From positions 366,001 to 430,000 of the forward strand of contig NZ_CP031188.1 of assembly GCF_003344925.1 (NCBI RefSeq): a stretch of 64,000 bases of DNA, written 5' to 3'. The position numbers and the translations under genes are program-made. Positions 48,690 to 57,470 of this stretch are shown here, piece by piece. This DNA is from Flavobacterium arcticum (GTDB lineage Bacteria > Bacteroidota > Bacteroidia > Flavobacteriales > Flavobacteriaceae). Below the pieces are notes generated by a model, which was not told the origin of the DNA, made no database searches, and saw only the letters and a program-made list of their open reading frames with translations. Positions within the stretch are counted from its first letter, which is position 1; each line of letters opens with the position of its first letter.

Positions 48690-49973
48690 ATGGATATAGC
48701 ACAACTCTACAGTTATTTCAATCAATGTACCTCTGTCGCTACAGACACTCGTAAAATTGAACCTGACACCTTGTTTATCGCTCTTAAAGGAGATAATTTT
48801 AATGCTAATACTTTTGCAGAAGAAGCTTTAGTAAAAGGAGCAAAATATGCCGTAGTTGATGACCCTGAATATAAAACTAACGAAAGAATACTACTTGTAG
48901 AGAACTCTCTTACCGCATTACAAGAGCTAGCTAATTTTCACAGAAAAACCCTAGGACTACCCGTTATTGCACTAACAGGTAGTAACGGAAAAACAACCAC
49001 TAAAGAGCTTATCAACACTGTACTTTCGGCAAAGTATAACACTAGAGCAACCGTAGGAAACCTCAACAATCATATTGGTGTACCACTCACAATACTCTCT
49101 TTCACCAAAGAAACCGAGATAGGTATTGTAGAAATGGGAGCTAACCATCAAAAAGAAATAGAATTCCTTTGCTCTATAGCCGAACCAAATTTCGGGTATA
49201 TCACTAATTTTGGGAAGGCACATCTTGAAGGTTTTGGCGGATATGAAGGTGTAATAAAAGGTAAAAGCGAACTCTATACTTACCTTAAAAATAATACAAA
49301 AACTGCATTTGTAAATCTTGATGATACAATTCAGAAAGAGAAAACAGCAACTATTTCTCGATATACATTTGCTATAAATAACCCCAACGGGGACGTTAAT
49401 ATTAAAGCCGTAACAGCAACCCCTATGGTAAAAGTTGTATACAACTCTCAAGAGATACAAACTAACCTTATAGGCAGCTATAATGCACCAAATATAAGCG
49501 CAGCAATTGCTATAGGCTCTTATTTTAAAGTTAGCGATTCAAAAATAAAAAAGGCTCTTGAAGGTTATACACCAAACAATAATAGATCCCAATTAATTGA
49601 CAAAAACAGCAATAAAATAATCCTCGATGCCTATAACGCGAACCCAAGCAGTATGAGCGCTGCTATAAACAATTTTTTACAGCTTGAAGGCAAGAACAAA
49701 ACTGCTGTACTTGGCGACATGTTCGAGCTTGGCATCGAAAGCATGGAAGAGCATAAAAAAATAATTAATTTGCTAGCAAATGTAGATACTGTAGCCATTT
49801 ACTTTGTAGGTAAAGCCTTTTTTGCCAATAAAATTGAAAAAGAAAACATACACTTTTTTGAAAGCTTTGACACCTTCAGTAAGAAGTTCGCAAACAAAAA
49901 TATCCAAAACAACACTCTCCTTATAAAAGGATCTCGAGGCATGGCACTAGAAAGAGTTTTAGAAGTTTTATAG
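48690..49973 (+). CDS. murF: UDP-N-acetylmuramoyl-tripeptide--D-alanyl-D-alanine ligase
   Basis: MurF adds D-Ala-D-Ala to the UDP-MurNAc tripeptide, completing the peptidoglycan precursor. The 427-residue Mur ligase has the ATP loop LTGSNGKTTTKELI, VGNLNNHIGVPLTIL, EMGANHQKEIEFL and the C-terminal LDAYNANPSSMSAAI and LGDMFELGIESMEEH motifs. The ATG at 48690 lies directly behind the gldJ terminator. Confidence 0.97.
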   Translation: MDIAQLYSYFNQCTSVATDTRKIEPDTLFIALKGDNFNANTFAEEALVKGAKYAVVDDPEYKTNERILLVENSLTALQELANFHRKTLGLPVIALTGSNGKTTTKELINTVLSAKYNTRATVGNLNNHIGVPLTILSFTKETEIGIVEMGANHQKEIEFLCSIAEPNFGYITNFGKAHLEGFGGYEGVIKGKSELYTYLKNNTKTAFVNLDDTIQKEKTATISRYTFAINNPNGDVNIKAVTATPMVKVVYNSQEIQTNLIGSYNAPNISAAIAIGSYFKVSDSKIKKALEGYTPNNNRSQLIDKNSNKIILDAYNANPSSMSAAINNFLQLEGKNKTAVLGDMFELGIESMEEHKKIINLLANVDTVAIYFVGKAFFANKIEKENIHFFESFDTFSKKFANKNIQNNTLLIKGSRGMALERVLEVL

Positions 49974-50058
49974 ACACTCACTCATAAGTAATATAAAATA
50001 GATGTCTATTGAAGTTTCATAATAAAATATATAAAACCTAATAAAAATACTTGTAGCA

Positions 50059-50622
50059 TTAATAGTACAACCTAAAATCAAGCAATTTGCATAACGCATA
50101 TTGTTTTTGGTGTAACTCCTCTACAATTTCTATTACATCATCTTCATCCTGACACAAGCTAAAGAAAAGTTTATCTAGAGCAGTACTCGTTACTTTATGA
50201 TATGCTGCTTCGCCATAACCCGAAATAGCGCGTGCTCCTGTTATATCTAAAAAATATTGCGCTTCGTCCTCCGTCAAATCTAATATTTTAGCATTAGCAA
50301 AATGTATAACTTTACCACGCATTTTACCATCAAATAGCTCAGCAATTTCTTCTAAACTATAATAATACCCATTAAGACAAATATTATTTTCCTCACCTTG
50401 CATTATTAAATAGATAATTTCATAATTCTTAAAATTATGATCATCATAGAGCAATGCATTCAAGCTTTCTTCTAGCCCCTCTATAGTATCGCATGTTTTA
50501 TAAATACTATCAATATGCTGCTGAAAAGCTAATTGTTCTAAATGTTCTAGCACATCAGTTGCACTTTCTTTCTCTACATCATTTACAGCTTCGAGGCAGA
50601 AAATAAATTTGTCATAATCCAT
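50059..50622 (-). CDS. Hypothetical protein, possibly DUF6642-like
   Basis: A 187-residue soluble protein if the internal ATG at 50622 is used (MDYDKFIFCLEAVNDVEKES). Its pattern (FIFCLEAV, IIYLIMQGEENNICLNGYYY, KVIHFANAKIL, FLDITGARAISGYGEA) looks like a caspase/CHAT-like hydrolase fold only in outline; I recall it as DUF6642 but cannot verify. An upstream ATG at 50700 would add a hydrophobic MPILFLLLLLFLI stretch that reads like a spurious frame running toward the tRNA terminator, so the later start is preferred. The neighbour is tRNA-Val. Confidence 0.6.
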   Translation of the reverse strand: MDYDKFIFCLEAVNDVEKESATDVLEHLEQLAFQQHIDSIYKTCDTIEGLEESLNALLYDDHNFKNYEIIYLIMQGEENNICLNGYYYSLEEIAELFDGKMRGKVIHFANAKILDLTEDEAQYFLDITGARAISGYGEAAYHKVTSTALDKLFFSLCQDEDDVIEIVEELHQKQYALCKLLDFRLYY

Positions 50623-50701
50623 ACAATTATGTTTTGTTTCTATACTATATATTGTAGAAGAAATTAAAAACAACAAAAGTAACAGGAAAAGTATAGGCAT
50701 A

Positions 50702-50736
50702 AAAAAAACTCCTTAAAAAATTAAGAAGTTTTTTTG
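50702..50736 (-). terminator. Terminator of tRNA-Val
   Basis: The bases between 50702 and 50735 form an imperfect stem (ACTTCTTAA against TTAAGGAGT on the minus strand, one mismatch) followed by a U-tract. It begins directly after the tRNA 3' end. Confidence 0.75.
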
Positions 50737-50811
50737 TGGGCAATGAGGGATTCGAACCCCCGACCCTCTCGGTGTAAACGAGATGCTCTGAACCAACTGA
50801 GCTAATTGCCC
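50737..50811 (-). tRNA. tRNA-Val (anticodon TAC)
   Basis: On the minus strand the gene begins GGGCAATTAGCTCAGTTGG and ends with the matching ATTGCCC acceptor strand plus discriminator A. The D-loop (GCTCAGTTGG), anticodon stem-loop (TCTCG TTTACAC CGAGA, anticodon TAC) and T-loop (GGTTCGAATCC) are all intact. CCA is not encoded in the DNA. Confidence 0.97.
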
Positions 50812-50904
50812 TTATGCCGCTTAACTTTCAAGAGTAATCTTGTTTGTTATTGCGAGTGCAAATATAGGTTAGTTTTTGATATTTGCAAACATAATTTTAA
50901 AAAA

Positions 50905-52119
50905 TTATAAAATTTCTGCTACTACAAACGTACTTCCACCCACATAAATAAAATCAGTCGCAGCCGAATCAGACAACGCAGCATCATAAGCATTTGTTAC
51001 AGAATGATATACTCTTCCTTCTAACCCAAAAAGGTGTGCTTCGGCTTGTAGTTCTTCGGCAGTGAGACCTCTTGGCACATTAGGCTTACAAAAATAATAC
51101 TGCGCTTTTTTAGGCAATAGTGGTAATATCTCTGCTAAGTCTTTATCATTTACTACCCCAAAAACAATTCTTAAAACATCAAATTGCTGCCGTTGTACTT
51201 GTTGCATTACTAACGTTAACCCATGTTTATTATGTGCAGTATCGCAAATAGCTACTGGATTAGTGTGCACCTGTTGCCATCTACCCATGAAACCAGTATT
51301 AGCAACAACATTAAGCAATCCTTCTTTAATAGCTTGTTCTGAAATTTCTAAATGCTTTTGTAATACAGTAAGAGTTTGTAAAACTGTTTTTTGGTTTTGC
51401 TCCTGATAACTACCTAATAAATCGGAAGGGTACAACTCATGAATCTCATCTTGTACAAAATAAATAGGTGCATTGTTTGTATGAGCCACTTTTTCAAAAA
51501 CAGGTTTAGTATCATTTGTATATTCGCCTATAACTACTGAAATATCCTCTTTAACAATACCTGCTTTCTCCCCAGCTATAGCCACCTCTGTAGTACCTAA
51601 AAACTGGGTATGATCTAACCCTATATTAGTTATTACCGACACTAATGGCTTAATAATATTGGTAGAGTCGAGCCTACCTCCCATTCCTGTTTCTATAACC
51701 GCAATATCTACCTCCTCTTTCACAAAATAGTCAAAAGCAAGTCCAACGGTCATCTCAAAAAAACTTAACTGTTGCGCCTCAAAAAAAGGTTTATTTTCGT
51801 CTATAAAGCGACATACATACTCTTCAGGTATATCTTGCCCATTTATCTTGATGCGTTCTCTAAAATCTTTTAAATGGGGCGAGGTGTATAATCCTGTTTT
51901 GTAGCCTGCTTCTTGTAATACCGATGCAAGCATATTTGACACAGAGCCTTTACCATTAGTCCCTGCTATATGAATAGTTTTTATTTTGCGTTCTGGGTTG
52001 CCTAAATGATCTGCCAACAATAGCGTATTAGTAAGATCTTTTTTATAAGCAAAAGCGCCTTGTTGCTGGTACATGGGGAGTTTATTAAACATCCATGCTG
52101 TAGTTTCTTTATAGTTCAT
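50905..52119 (-). CDS. folC: Folylpolyglutamate synthase/dihydrofolate synthase
   Basis: FolC adds glutamate to folates and makes dihydrofolate from dihydropteroate. The 404-residue enzyme has HIAGTNGKGSVSNMLASVL (ATP loop), TSPHLKDFRERIKING (folate site), IETGMGGRLDSTN and VFGVVNDKDLAEIL. The ATG at 52119 (MNYKETTAWMFNKL) is preferred over an ATG at 52143 because that region forms a terminator hairpin. Confidence 0.95.
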   Translation of the reverse strand: MNYKETTAWMFNKLPMYQQQGAFAYKKDLTNTLLLADHLGNPERKIKTIHIAGTNGKGSVSNMLASVLQEAGYKTGLYTSPHLKDFRERIKINGQDIPEEYVCRFIDENKPFFEAQQLSFFEMTVGLAFDYFVKEEVDIAVIETGMGGRLDSTNIIKPLVSVITNIGLDHTQFLGTTEVAIAGEKAGIVKEDISVVIGEYTNDTKPVFEKVAHTNNAPIYFVQDEIHELYPSDLLGSYQEQNQKTVLQTLTVLQKHLEISEQAIKEGLLNVVANTGFMGRWQQVHTNPVAICDTAHNKHGLTLVMQQVQRQQFDVLRIVFGVVNDKDLAEILPLLPKKAQYYFCKPNVPRGLTAEELQAEAHLFGLEGRVYHSVTNAYDAALSDSAATDFIYVGGSTFVVAEIL

Positions 52120-52120
52120 A

Positions 52121-52150
52121 ACAAAAAAATGGCAGAATACCATCTGCCAT
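52121..52150 (-). terminator. Terminator of the dehydrogenase gene, abutting folC
   Basis: On the minus strand ATGGCAGA-TGGTAT-TCTGCCAT then T7. The U-tract ends about 2 nt before the folC ATG at 52119. It serves the dehydrogenase gene at 52184-53410. Confidence 0.85.
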
Positions 52151-52183
52151 TAAAATTACTATTTTTTTATTCTATTTCTATAA

Positions 52184-53410
52184 TTACACTAGTTGTTTTA
52201 ATGCAATTTCAAAAGCCGTATGACTTATATTAGTTTTAGAACTATTTTGTGCATGTACATTTTGTATTGCTCTTTGTATCGTTTCAGACGTATCTTTAAA
52301 TACAGCTTCATCTGTCATACTTACTTTTTTCTCCATAAAGTAAGCAAATACTCGTGCCATACCACAGTTTGAAATAAAGTCAGGAATTAAACTCACTTTA
52401 CTATCTGTAGCTTCCATAATAGAACCAAAGAAGATTTCTTTATCTGCAAAAGGCACATTAGCACCACAAGATATTACTTCAAGTCCTGAAGCAATCATAT
52501 TATCAATTTGATCTTTAGTTACCAGTCTTGATGCTGCACATGGTACAAATATGTCTGCTCCAATATTCCAAATTTCTTTGTTTATCGTTTCAAACGGAAT
52601 CATATTTTCGGCAACTAACTTGTTACCATCTTTATTAAGGAAAAGAGTTCTTATTTCTTCAAATGTAAAACCGTCTTTATTCATTACACCACCATCGCGG
52701 TCTATAATACCTACAACTTTTGCCCCCATCTCTGCAAGATAGAATGCCGCTGCCGAACCTACGTTACCAAAGCCCTGTACAATAGCTTTTTTACCTTTTA
52801 CATCACCTCCATATATAGTATAGAAATGACGAACCGCCTCTGCAACACCATAACCTGTAATCATATCGGCAATGGTATATTTTTTATCAACATCTGGAGA
52901 AAAAGTTGGGTTTTCTATAACCTTAACAACTCCTTGACGTAATTGACCTATTCTATTTATTTTATCAGCTTCGGTAGGCTTAAAGTGTCCGTTAAAAACA
53001 CCTTCTTGTGGGTGCCACACACCACACTCTTCTGTCATCGGGATAACCTCGTGTATTTCATCTACATTAAGGTCGCCTCCTGTTCCATAATAACTTTTTA
53101 ACAATGGAGAAACAGCTTTATACCAACGTTGTAACACCCCTTTTTTACGAGGGTCGGCAGGGTCAAAGTTTATTCCTGATTTAGCACCACCTATTGCAGG
53201 ACCAGAAACACTAAACTTTACCTCCATAGTTTTAGCAAGCGAAAGTACCTCATTCATATCAAGACCTTTTCGCATACGAGTACCGCCACCGGCTGCACCA
53301 CCACGAAGAGAGTTTATTACTGTCCAGCCTTCAGCTTCGGTTTCGCTGTCTTTCCAGTTAAATACTATTTCAGGTTCTTTATTTTCGAATTTGTTTAATA
53401 AATCTTTCAT
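52184..53410 (-). CDS. Glu/Leu/Phe/Val dehydrogenase
   Basis: A 408-residue NAD(P)-dependent amino-acid dehydrogenase: RGGAAGGGTRMRKGLDMNEV, SGPAIGGAKSGINFDP (catalytic Lys region), GTGGDLNVDEI, a Rossmann VQGFGNVGSAAAFYLAEMG and CAASRLVTKDQIDNM. Residues select Glu, Leu or Phe in different members; I cannot tell the substrate. It converts amino acids to 2-oxo acids and is likely catabolic. A terminator separates it from folC. Confidence 0.92.
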   Translation of the reverse strand: MKDLLNKFENKEPEIVFNWKDSETEAEGWTVINSLRGGAAGGGTRMRKGLDMNEVLSLAKTMEVKFSVSGPAIGGAKSGINFDPADPRKKGVLQRWYKAVSPLLKSYYGTGGDLNVDEIHEVIPMTEECGVWHPQEGVFNGHFKPTEADKINRIGQLRQGVVKVIENPTFSPDVDKKYTIADMITGYGVAEAVRHFYTIYGGDVKGKKAIVQGFGNVGSAAAFYLAEMGAKVVGIIDRDGGVMNKDGFTFEEIRTLFLNKDGNKLVAENMIPFETINKEIWNIGADIFVPCAASRLVTKDQIDNMIASGLEVISCGANVPFADKEIFFGSIMEATDSKVSLIPDFISNCGMARVFAYFMEKKVSMTDEAVFKDTSETIQRAIQNVHAQNSSKTNISHTAFEIALKQLV

Positions 53411-53479
53411 TTGTTGTGTATTTTTTAAATCGACACAAATATATAAAACATATAAATGAGAATATCGTATTTTTTTGTA

Positions 53480-55516
53480 TTAGATAGGAAATGTAACTTT
53501 AATTATTGACCCATCACCAGGCTGTGAGGTAATTTCTATATTACCATTCAATGCTAATGCACGTTTATTAAGATTTTTAAGACCTATACCTCCCTTTGTA
53601 GATTGTGTGTCAAACCCAACACCGTTATCAGTTACTATAATAACTATATTATCTCTGTCTTTATTTACAGTTACTTTTGCATAATCAGCTTTAGAGTACT
53701 TATTTATGTTTTGAAGCGCCTCTTGTATAACCCTATATATATTAACTTTAAGTATATTAGATAACGAATCCCAATCTATATTTCTGGCTATTTCTGGCTC
53801 AAATATAGTATTAAATGAGTTTTTTTGACTAGATATCATATACTCTAGTATACTCTCAAAACTCTTCTCTTGCTGCAACATAGCATTTTTATTAAGATCA
53901 TGCGATACTGCTCGTATCTCTGTTTCTACAGTTTGCAGCTCTTTTATAAACTCTTTTCTCTTCAATATAGACTCATCATCAGATTTTTTATTGATGAATT
54001 CTAAATTAAGTCGTACTGCATAAATATTATTAAGTATACCATCATGCAACTCCATAGCTATCCTGTTCTTTTCATCTTTACGAGCAATATCTATTTTAGT
54101 TTGCTGCTCATTCATTAAATGATAGACCTCTTCATTTGCTTTTTGTTGTTCTTGTACAAGTAATAATTCTTTGTTTTTAGAATTTAGATAGTAAATGATA
54201 AAAATAGCAGCTACAAATAATAATACTATAGCAGATACCCCTATTATAAAACTATTCTTTTTAACTAGGGCTTCTTTTTCATCTTGGAGCTTGTTTGTTT
54301 CATATTCTATCCTAGCATATTTTTCCCTATTAGCACGAGCCTTAGTTTGTAAACTATCATTTACAGTAATATATCGATTAGAATAATAAAGACTCTGATC
54401 TTTATCCAGCTCCGCAAGTAGCTTTAAGCTGTTAAGTATATCAAAATGACTTTTAATATCTTTAGCAGTACTATAGGCAGCATTAAGATACTTTAAAGCC
54501 TGTACAGTATCTTGTTTTGAAGCAAAATATTCACCGAGATGAATATTACTTGCTACTATTCCAGACTGATTGTTAATACTATCTCTAATATGTAATGATT
54601 CATAAAACAACTCAGGAAGCATAAAATCGTCACCTGCTTTAAACTTAGCATAAGCCAAGTTATTTAAAAGCTTGGCATACAAGGAGGTTGTTCTGTTTTT
54701 TAAATCATTAATTTTTAAAGCATCATTATAAATACTTATGGCCTTTTTATAATTCTTCTCTTCAACATAGACCCCTCCCATATTGTTATAACATGAAGCT
54801 TTATATAACTCAATACTAGCATCTGAATAGCCTTCATTTTTAAAATTATCAAGATATTTTAAAGCATCATTATAATACCTTAAAGCTTCTTCTGTATCAC
54901 TCTGTTCTTCTAGGGCTGCCGCAATAAGGTTATGACAATTATATATATGTACTGTTTTATTATCTTTTTTAAGCAATTCTAATGCTTTAACAGCCTCTAC
55001 TTCGCATAAGAGATACTCGCCAATACTATAATAAATATAAGCTTTATATAAAATAATTTCTCCTAGTGTTCCTGGCTCATTAAGATTTAAATAGAGTTTT
55101 TCGGCCTGATCATAATAATAAAAAGCAGTATCATTATTGGCTTTAGTATAGTATGTATATCCTATTCTATACATAGTATTTGCCATACCCAAAGTATCAT
55201 TTGCTTCTGTTGCCATCCTAAGCACATCTTTACTTACCGAAAGTGATTTATCATATAAATCTAAGTTATAGTAAGCTGCTATTGTTCGAGTATATAGATA
55301 TCGAGCAACAGAATCGTTTAGATTACTCGACTGTAGCTTAGAGTATGCAGAGTCAACATATTTCTGACGCTCATCAGATCCTAATATAGCATCATCAGAC
55401 TTATCAAGGTATTCACCCGCCTTGGTTTTAGACAACATCCTATCATTCGGCGAATTACAAGATGTAACTAAAAACAGTAGACTAAAAACAAGGACTATTT
55501 CACGAAGTATATTCAA
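53480..55516 (-). CDS. Lipoprotein-type TPR histidine kinase (HisKA_3)
   Basis: A 678-residue sensor kinase. It starts with a lipobox LFLVTSC (Cys20), then tetratricopeptide-like repeats (~50-380), a coiled region with one membrane segment (~418-440, FIIGVSAIVLLFVAAIFIIYY), a second coil, and a HisKA_3 dimerisation domain with His491 in IAMELHDGILNNIYAVRL, followed by HATPase_c (NINKYSKADYAKVTV, DNGVGFDTQSTKGGIGLKNL). The N-terminal half would be periplasmic, the kinase cytoplasmic. The LuxR-type response regulator at 56790 is the likely partner. A hairpin (55518-55556) sits directly upstream. Confidence 0.92.
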   Translation of the reverse strand: MNILREIVLVFSLLFLVTSCNSPNDRMLSKTKAGEYLDKSDDAILGSDERQKYVDSAYSKLQSSNLNDSVARYLYTRTIAAYYNLDLYDKSLSVSKDVLRMATEANDTLGMANTMYRIGYTYYTKANNDTAFYYYDQAEKLYLNLNEPGTLGEIILYKAYIYYSIGEYLLCEVEAVKALELLKKDNKTVHIYNCHNLIAAALEEQSDTEEALRYYNDALKYLDNFKNEGYSDASIELYKASCYNNMGGVYVEEKNYKKAISIYNDALKINDLKNRTTSLYAKLLNNLAYAKFKAGDDFMLPELFYESLHIRDSINNQSGIVASNIHLGEYFASKQDTVQALKYLNAAYSTAKDIKSHFDILNSLKLLAELDKDQSLYYSNRYITVNDSLQTKARANREKYARIEYETNKLQDEKEALVKKNSFIIGVSAIVLLFVAAIFIIYYLNSKNKELLLVQEQQKANEEVYHLMNEQQTKIDIARKDEKNRIAMELHDGILNNIYAVRLNLEFINKKSDDESILKRKEFIKELQTVETEIRAVSHDLNKNAMLQQEKSFESILEYMISSQKNSFNTIFEPEIARNIDWDSLSNILKVNIYRVIQEALQNINKYSKADYAKVTVNKDRDNIVIIVTDNGVGFDTQSTKGGIGLKNLNKRALALNGNIEITSQPGDGSIIKVTFPI

Positions 55517-55517
55517 A

Positions 55518-55556
55518 TTTTTGAGGGCATTAGTTTTATACTAATGCCCTCAAAAA
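55518..55556 (-). terminator. Terminator-like hairpin between mini-lipoprotein and kinase genes
   Basis: Arms 55518-55534 and 55540-55556 (TTTTTGAGGGCATTAGT on the plus strand), loop TTTAT. It ends one nt before the kinase ATG at 55516. It would terminate the small lipoprotein transcript. Confidence 0.85.
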
Positions 55557-55582
55557 TACTATATTTTATGTTAACTTTATAA

Positions 55583-55765
55583 TTATGGCTTCATAGGAGG
55601 TAATGGAAGATCTTTATCTCCATTATCAACAGGGGTACCAGTATTTGGAAAAGGTATACCATCAGCCTGAGTTTCTGTATTCATATCGCTGTCATCAGTA
55701 GAACAAGATGTAGCGGTTAGACCTAAAAATGCTACTAAACCTAAGATAAGAAGATTTTTTTTCAT
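55583..55765 (-). CDS. Small lipoprotein
   Basis: A 60-residue protein: MKKNLLILGLVAFLGLTATSC is a lipoprotein signal with the lipobox TATSC (Cys ~20), followed by a short acidic/Pro-rich mature part (TDDSDMNTETQADG, PLPPMKP). The ATG at 55765 is used. It lies between the kinase and the LytTR gene in the signalling cluster, is preceded by about 195 bp of noncoding DNA and is followed by a terminator. It may be a modulator of signalling at the envelope, but this is inference. Confidence 0.7.
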   Translation of the reverse strand: MKKNLLILGLVAFLGLTATSCSTDDSDMNTETQADGIPFPNTGTPVDNGDKDLPLPPMKP

Positions 55766-55960
55766 GATAATCAAATTTTTTTAATTGTAAGGATGTGTAT
55801 TTCTTTTAAATTAATTTCTTTAGAAAAACAATCGTTATTCCGATTATTTCTGATACAAAAATAGGTGCAAAAAACACCGTAGCATAATGATTTACAATAC
55901 GTTTGGTAAAGTGCATGAGTCTGTGAGTAACTCGACCGATTTTAAGGGTAATTAGTTATA

Positions 55961-56686
55961 TTACAAATATTCAGGTGCTATTTTTTTTATTATAGCATCA
56001 ACATTTTCCTTAAAGGTTTTGGAAAACGATATAGAAACATCACTATGATTTAGGTAGCATAATGATTTTCCTGTATTAATACGCGAAATGTAATTACTGT
56101 TTACAATATAACTATTATGAATACGGAAAAAGAATAAAGGTAAGTTTGCTTCATAATGTTTTAATGTTTTATAAGCAGTAAGTTTCCTCCCATTTTGCAA
56201 ATAGAAATCGGTAGTATTATTATCTGCTTTTAAATAAACAATATCATGCAATGAAATAAATTGATAATCACCATAAGAGCGTATACAAATTGTATTATTG
56301 GCTATTACAGGATTTGTTTTCTGGAACTTCAATAATGTTTTTCGCAACTCCATTGTGCTAAGTGGCTTCAATAAATAATCTGAAACTCCAGCTTTTATAG
56401 CATCAAAAGCATATTTTGGGGTACTAGTAAGTACCACAAAATAAGGCAATATATCTAAAAATTGATATAAGTCGCTTATAATAGATAAAGATAATTTACT
56501 ACCTCTTTTTTTTGAAGCTACTTCTATAAAAACAATTTGAGGTTCAAGTTCTAATATTTTATTTATAGCTTCATCTTTATTAGTTGCTATACCTGCACAG
56601 TAATATTCAGGGAAACCTTCGAATGAAGATAAAATTTCCTTTACATTATTGTCATTATCATCTATAATTAGGTACGAATATTGCAT
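55961..56686 (-). CDS. LytTR DNA-binding protein with altered receiver
   Basis: A 241-residue protein: receiver-like domain (~1-118) plus C-terminal LytTR DNA-binding domain (~135-240, DIVYLKADNNTTDFYLQNGRKL, FRIHNSYIVN). The receiver keeps the acidic pair IIDDND (9-10) and the Lys in YLLKPLS, but the position of the phosphoacceptor Asp is Glu55 (IVFIEVASKK). This could lock the domain in an active-like state, or phosphorylation may not occur. It is divergent from the LuxR-type regulator. Confidence 0.9.
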   Translation of the reverse strand: MQYSYLIIDDNDNNVKEILSSFEGFPEYYCAGIATNKDEAINKILELEPQIVFIEVASKKRGSKLSLSIISDLYQFLDILPYFVVLTSTPKYAFDAIKAGVSDYLLKPLSTMELRKTLLKFQKTNPVIANNTICIRSYGDYQFISLHDIVYLKADNNTTDFYLQNGRKLTAYKTLKHYEANLPLFFFRIHNSYIVNSNYISRINTGKSLCYLNHSDVSISFSKTFKENVDAIIKKIAPEYL

Positions 56687-56789
56687 CTAAAAAATCTAGG
56701 CAAATTATTTCGGCAATTTAAAAATAATCATTTTGTCTATTTTACGGTTTTCCCGTAATTTTTGTTAATTTTGTATATATCTTAATTTC

Positions 56790-57470
56790 ATGATAAAAGA
56801 TTTAAATATTTTAATCGTTGATGATCACCCTATGACGGTTAACGGATATGCAAATGTGCTATCTGAAGAAAAGTTTGAAGGGTATAATTTAGTTTTCACA
56901 AAAGCATTGAATTGTGAAGACGCATATAAACTTATAGTAGAATCTGCAAACAAAAATAGTCCTTTTGATATTGCATATTTAGATTTGAGTTTACCACCAT
57001 ATCCTGATAAAAATATATTTTCAGGGTTCGACTTGGGTATGCTCATTAAAAACACAATTCCTGAGTGTACCATTATAATACTTACTATGCATAGTGAAGC
57101 TACGCTAGTAGATAGGCTTATTAAAGAAATAAACCCAAAGGGTATATTATGTAAAAGCGACATTGATATTGATGAGTTTCTTAATGCTTTTAAAGTTATT
57201 TTTGAAAACAATGAAACTTACTTTAGTAATAAAATTGTAAAATCAATAAAAGATCAAGTTTTTGATAATTACAACCTTGACAATTATGATAAGCAAATAC
57301 TCATGCGCCTCTCTGAAGGGATACTTACCAAAAACATACCCAACTATGTGCCATTATCATTAAGTACTATAGAGAAAAGAAAAGCGCGCATGAAAAACAT
57401 GTTATTACAAGGAAAAAGTGGTGATGATTATGAACTTATAGAAGCCATTAAGAAAATGGGCGTATTGTAG
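56790..57470 (+). CDS. Response regulator with LuxR-like HTH
   Basis: A 226-residue response regulator. The receiver has DD at 11-12 (IVDDHP), phospho-Asp65 (YLDLSLPP), Thr/Ser and Lys in ILCKSD (~117). The C-terminal HTH (~155-215) reads YDKQILMRLSEGILTKNIPN, PLSLSTIEKRKARMKNML. This is a NarL/FixJ-type partner for HisKA_3 kinases, so the kinase at 53480 is a likely cognate. It starts 103 bp from the LytTR gene on the other strand. Confidence 0.9.
   Translation: MIKDLNILIVDDHPMTVNGYANVLSEEKFEGYNLVFTKALNCEDAYKLIVESANKNSPFDIAYLDLSLPPYPDKNIFSGFDLGMLIKNTIPECTIIILTMHSEATLVDRLIKEINPKGILCKSDIDIDEFLNAFKVIFENNETYFSNKIVKSIKDQVFDNYNLDNYDKQILMRLSEGILTKNIPNYVPLSLSTIEKRKARMKNMLLQGKSGDDYELIEAIKKMGVL

Noticed and set aside
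50623-50700. Hydrophobic N-terminal extension of the hypothetical protein at 50059
   Set aside because: The internal ATG gives a soluble protein start, and the extension runs up to the tRNA terminator; it may be spurious, though an export signal cannot be excluded.
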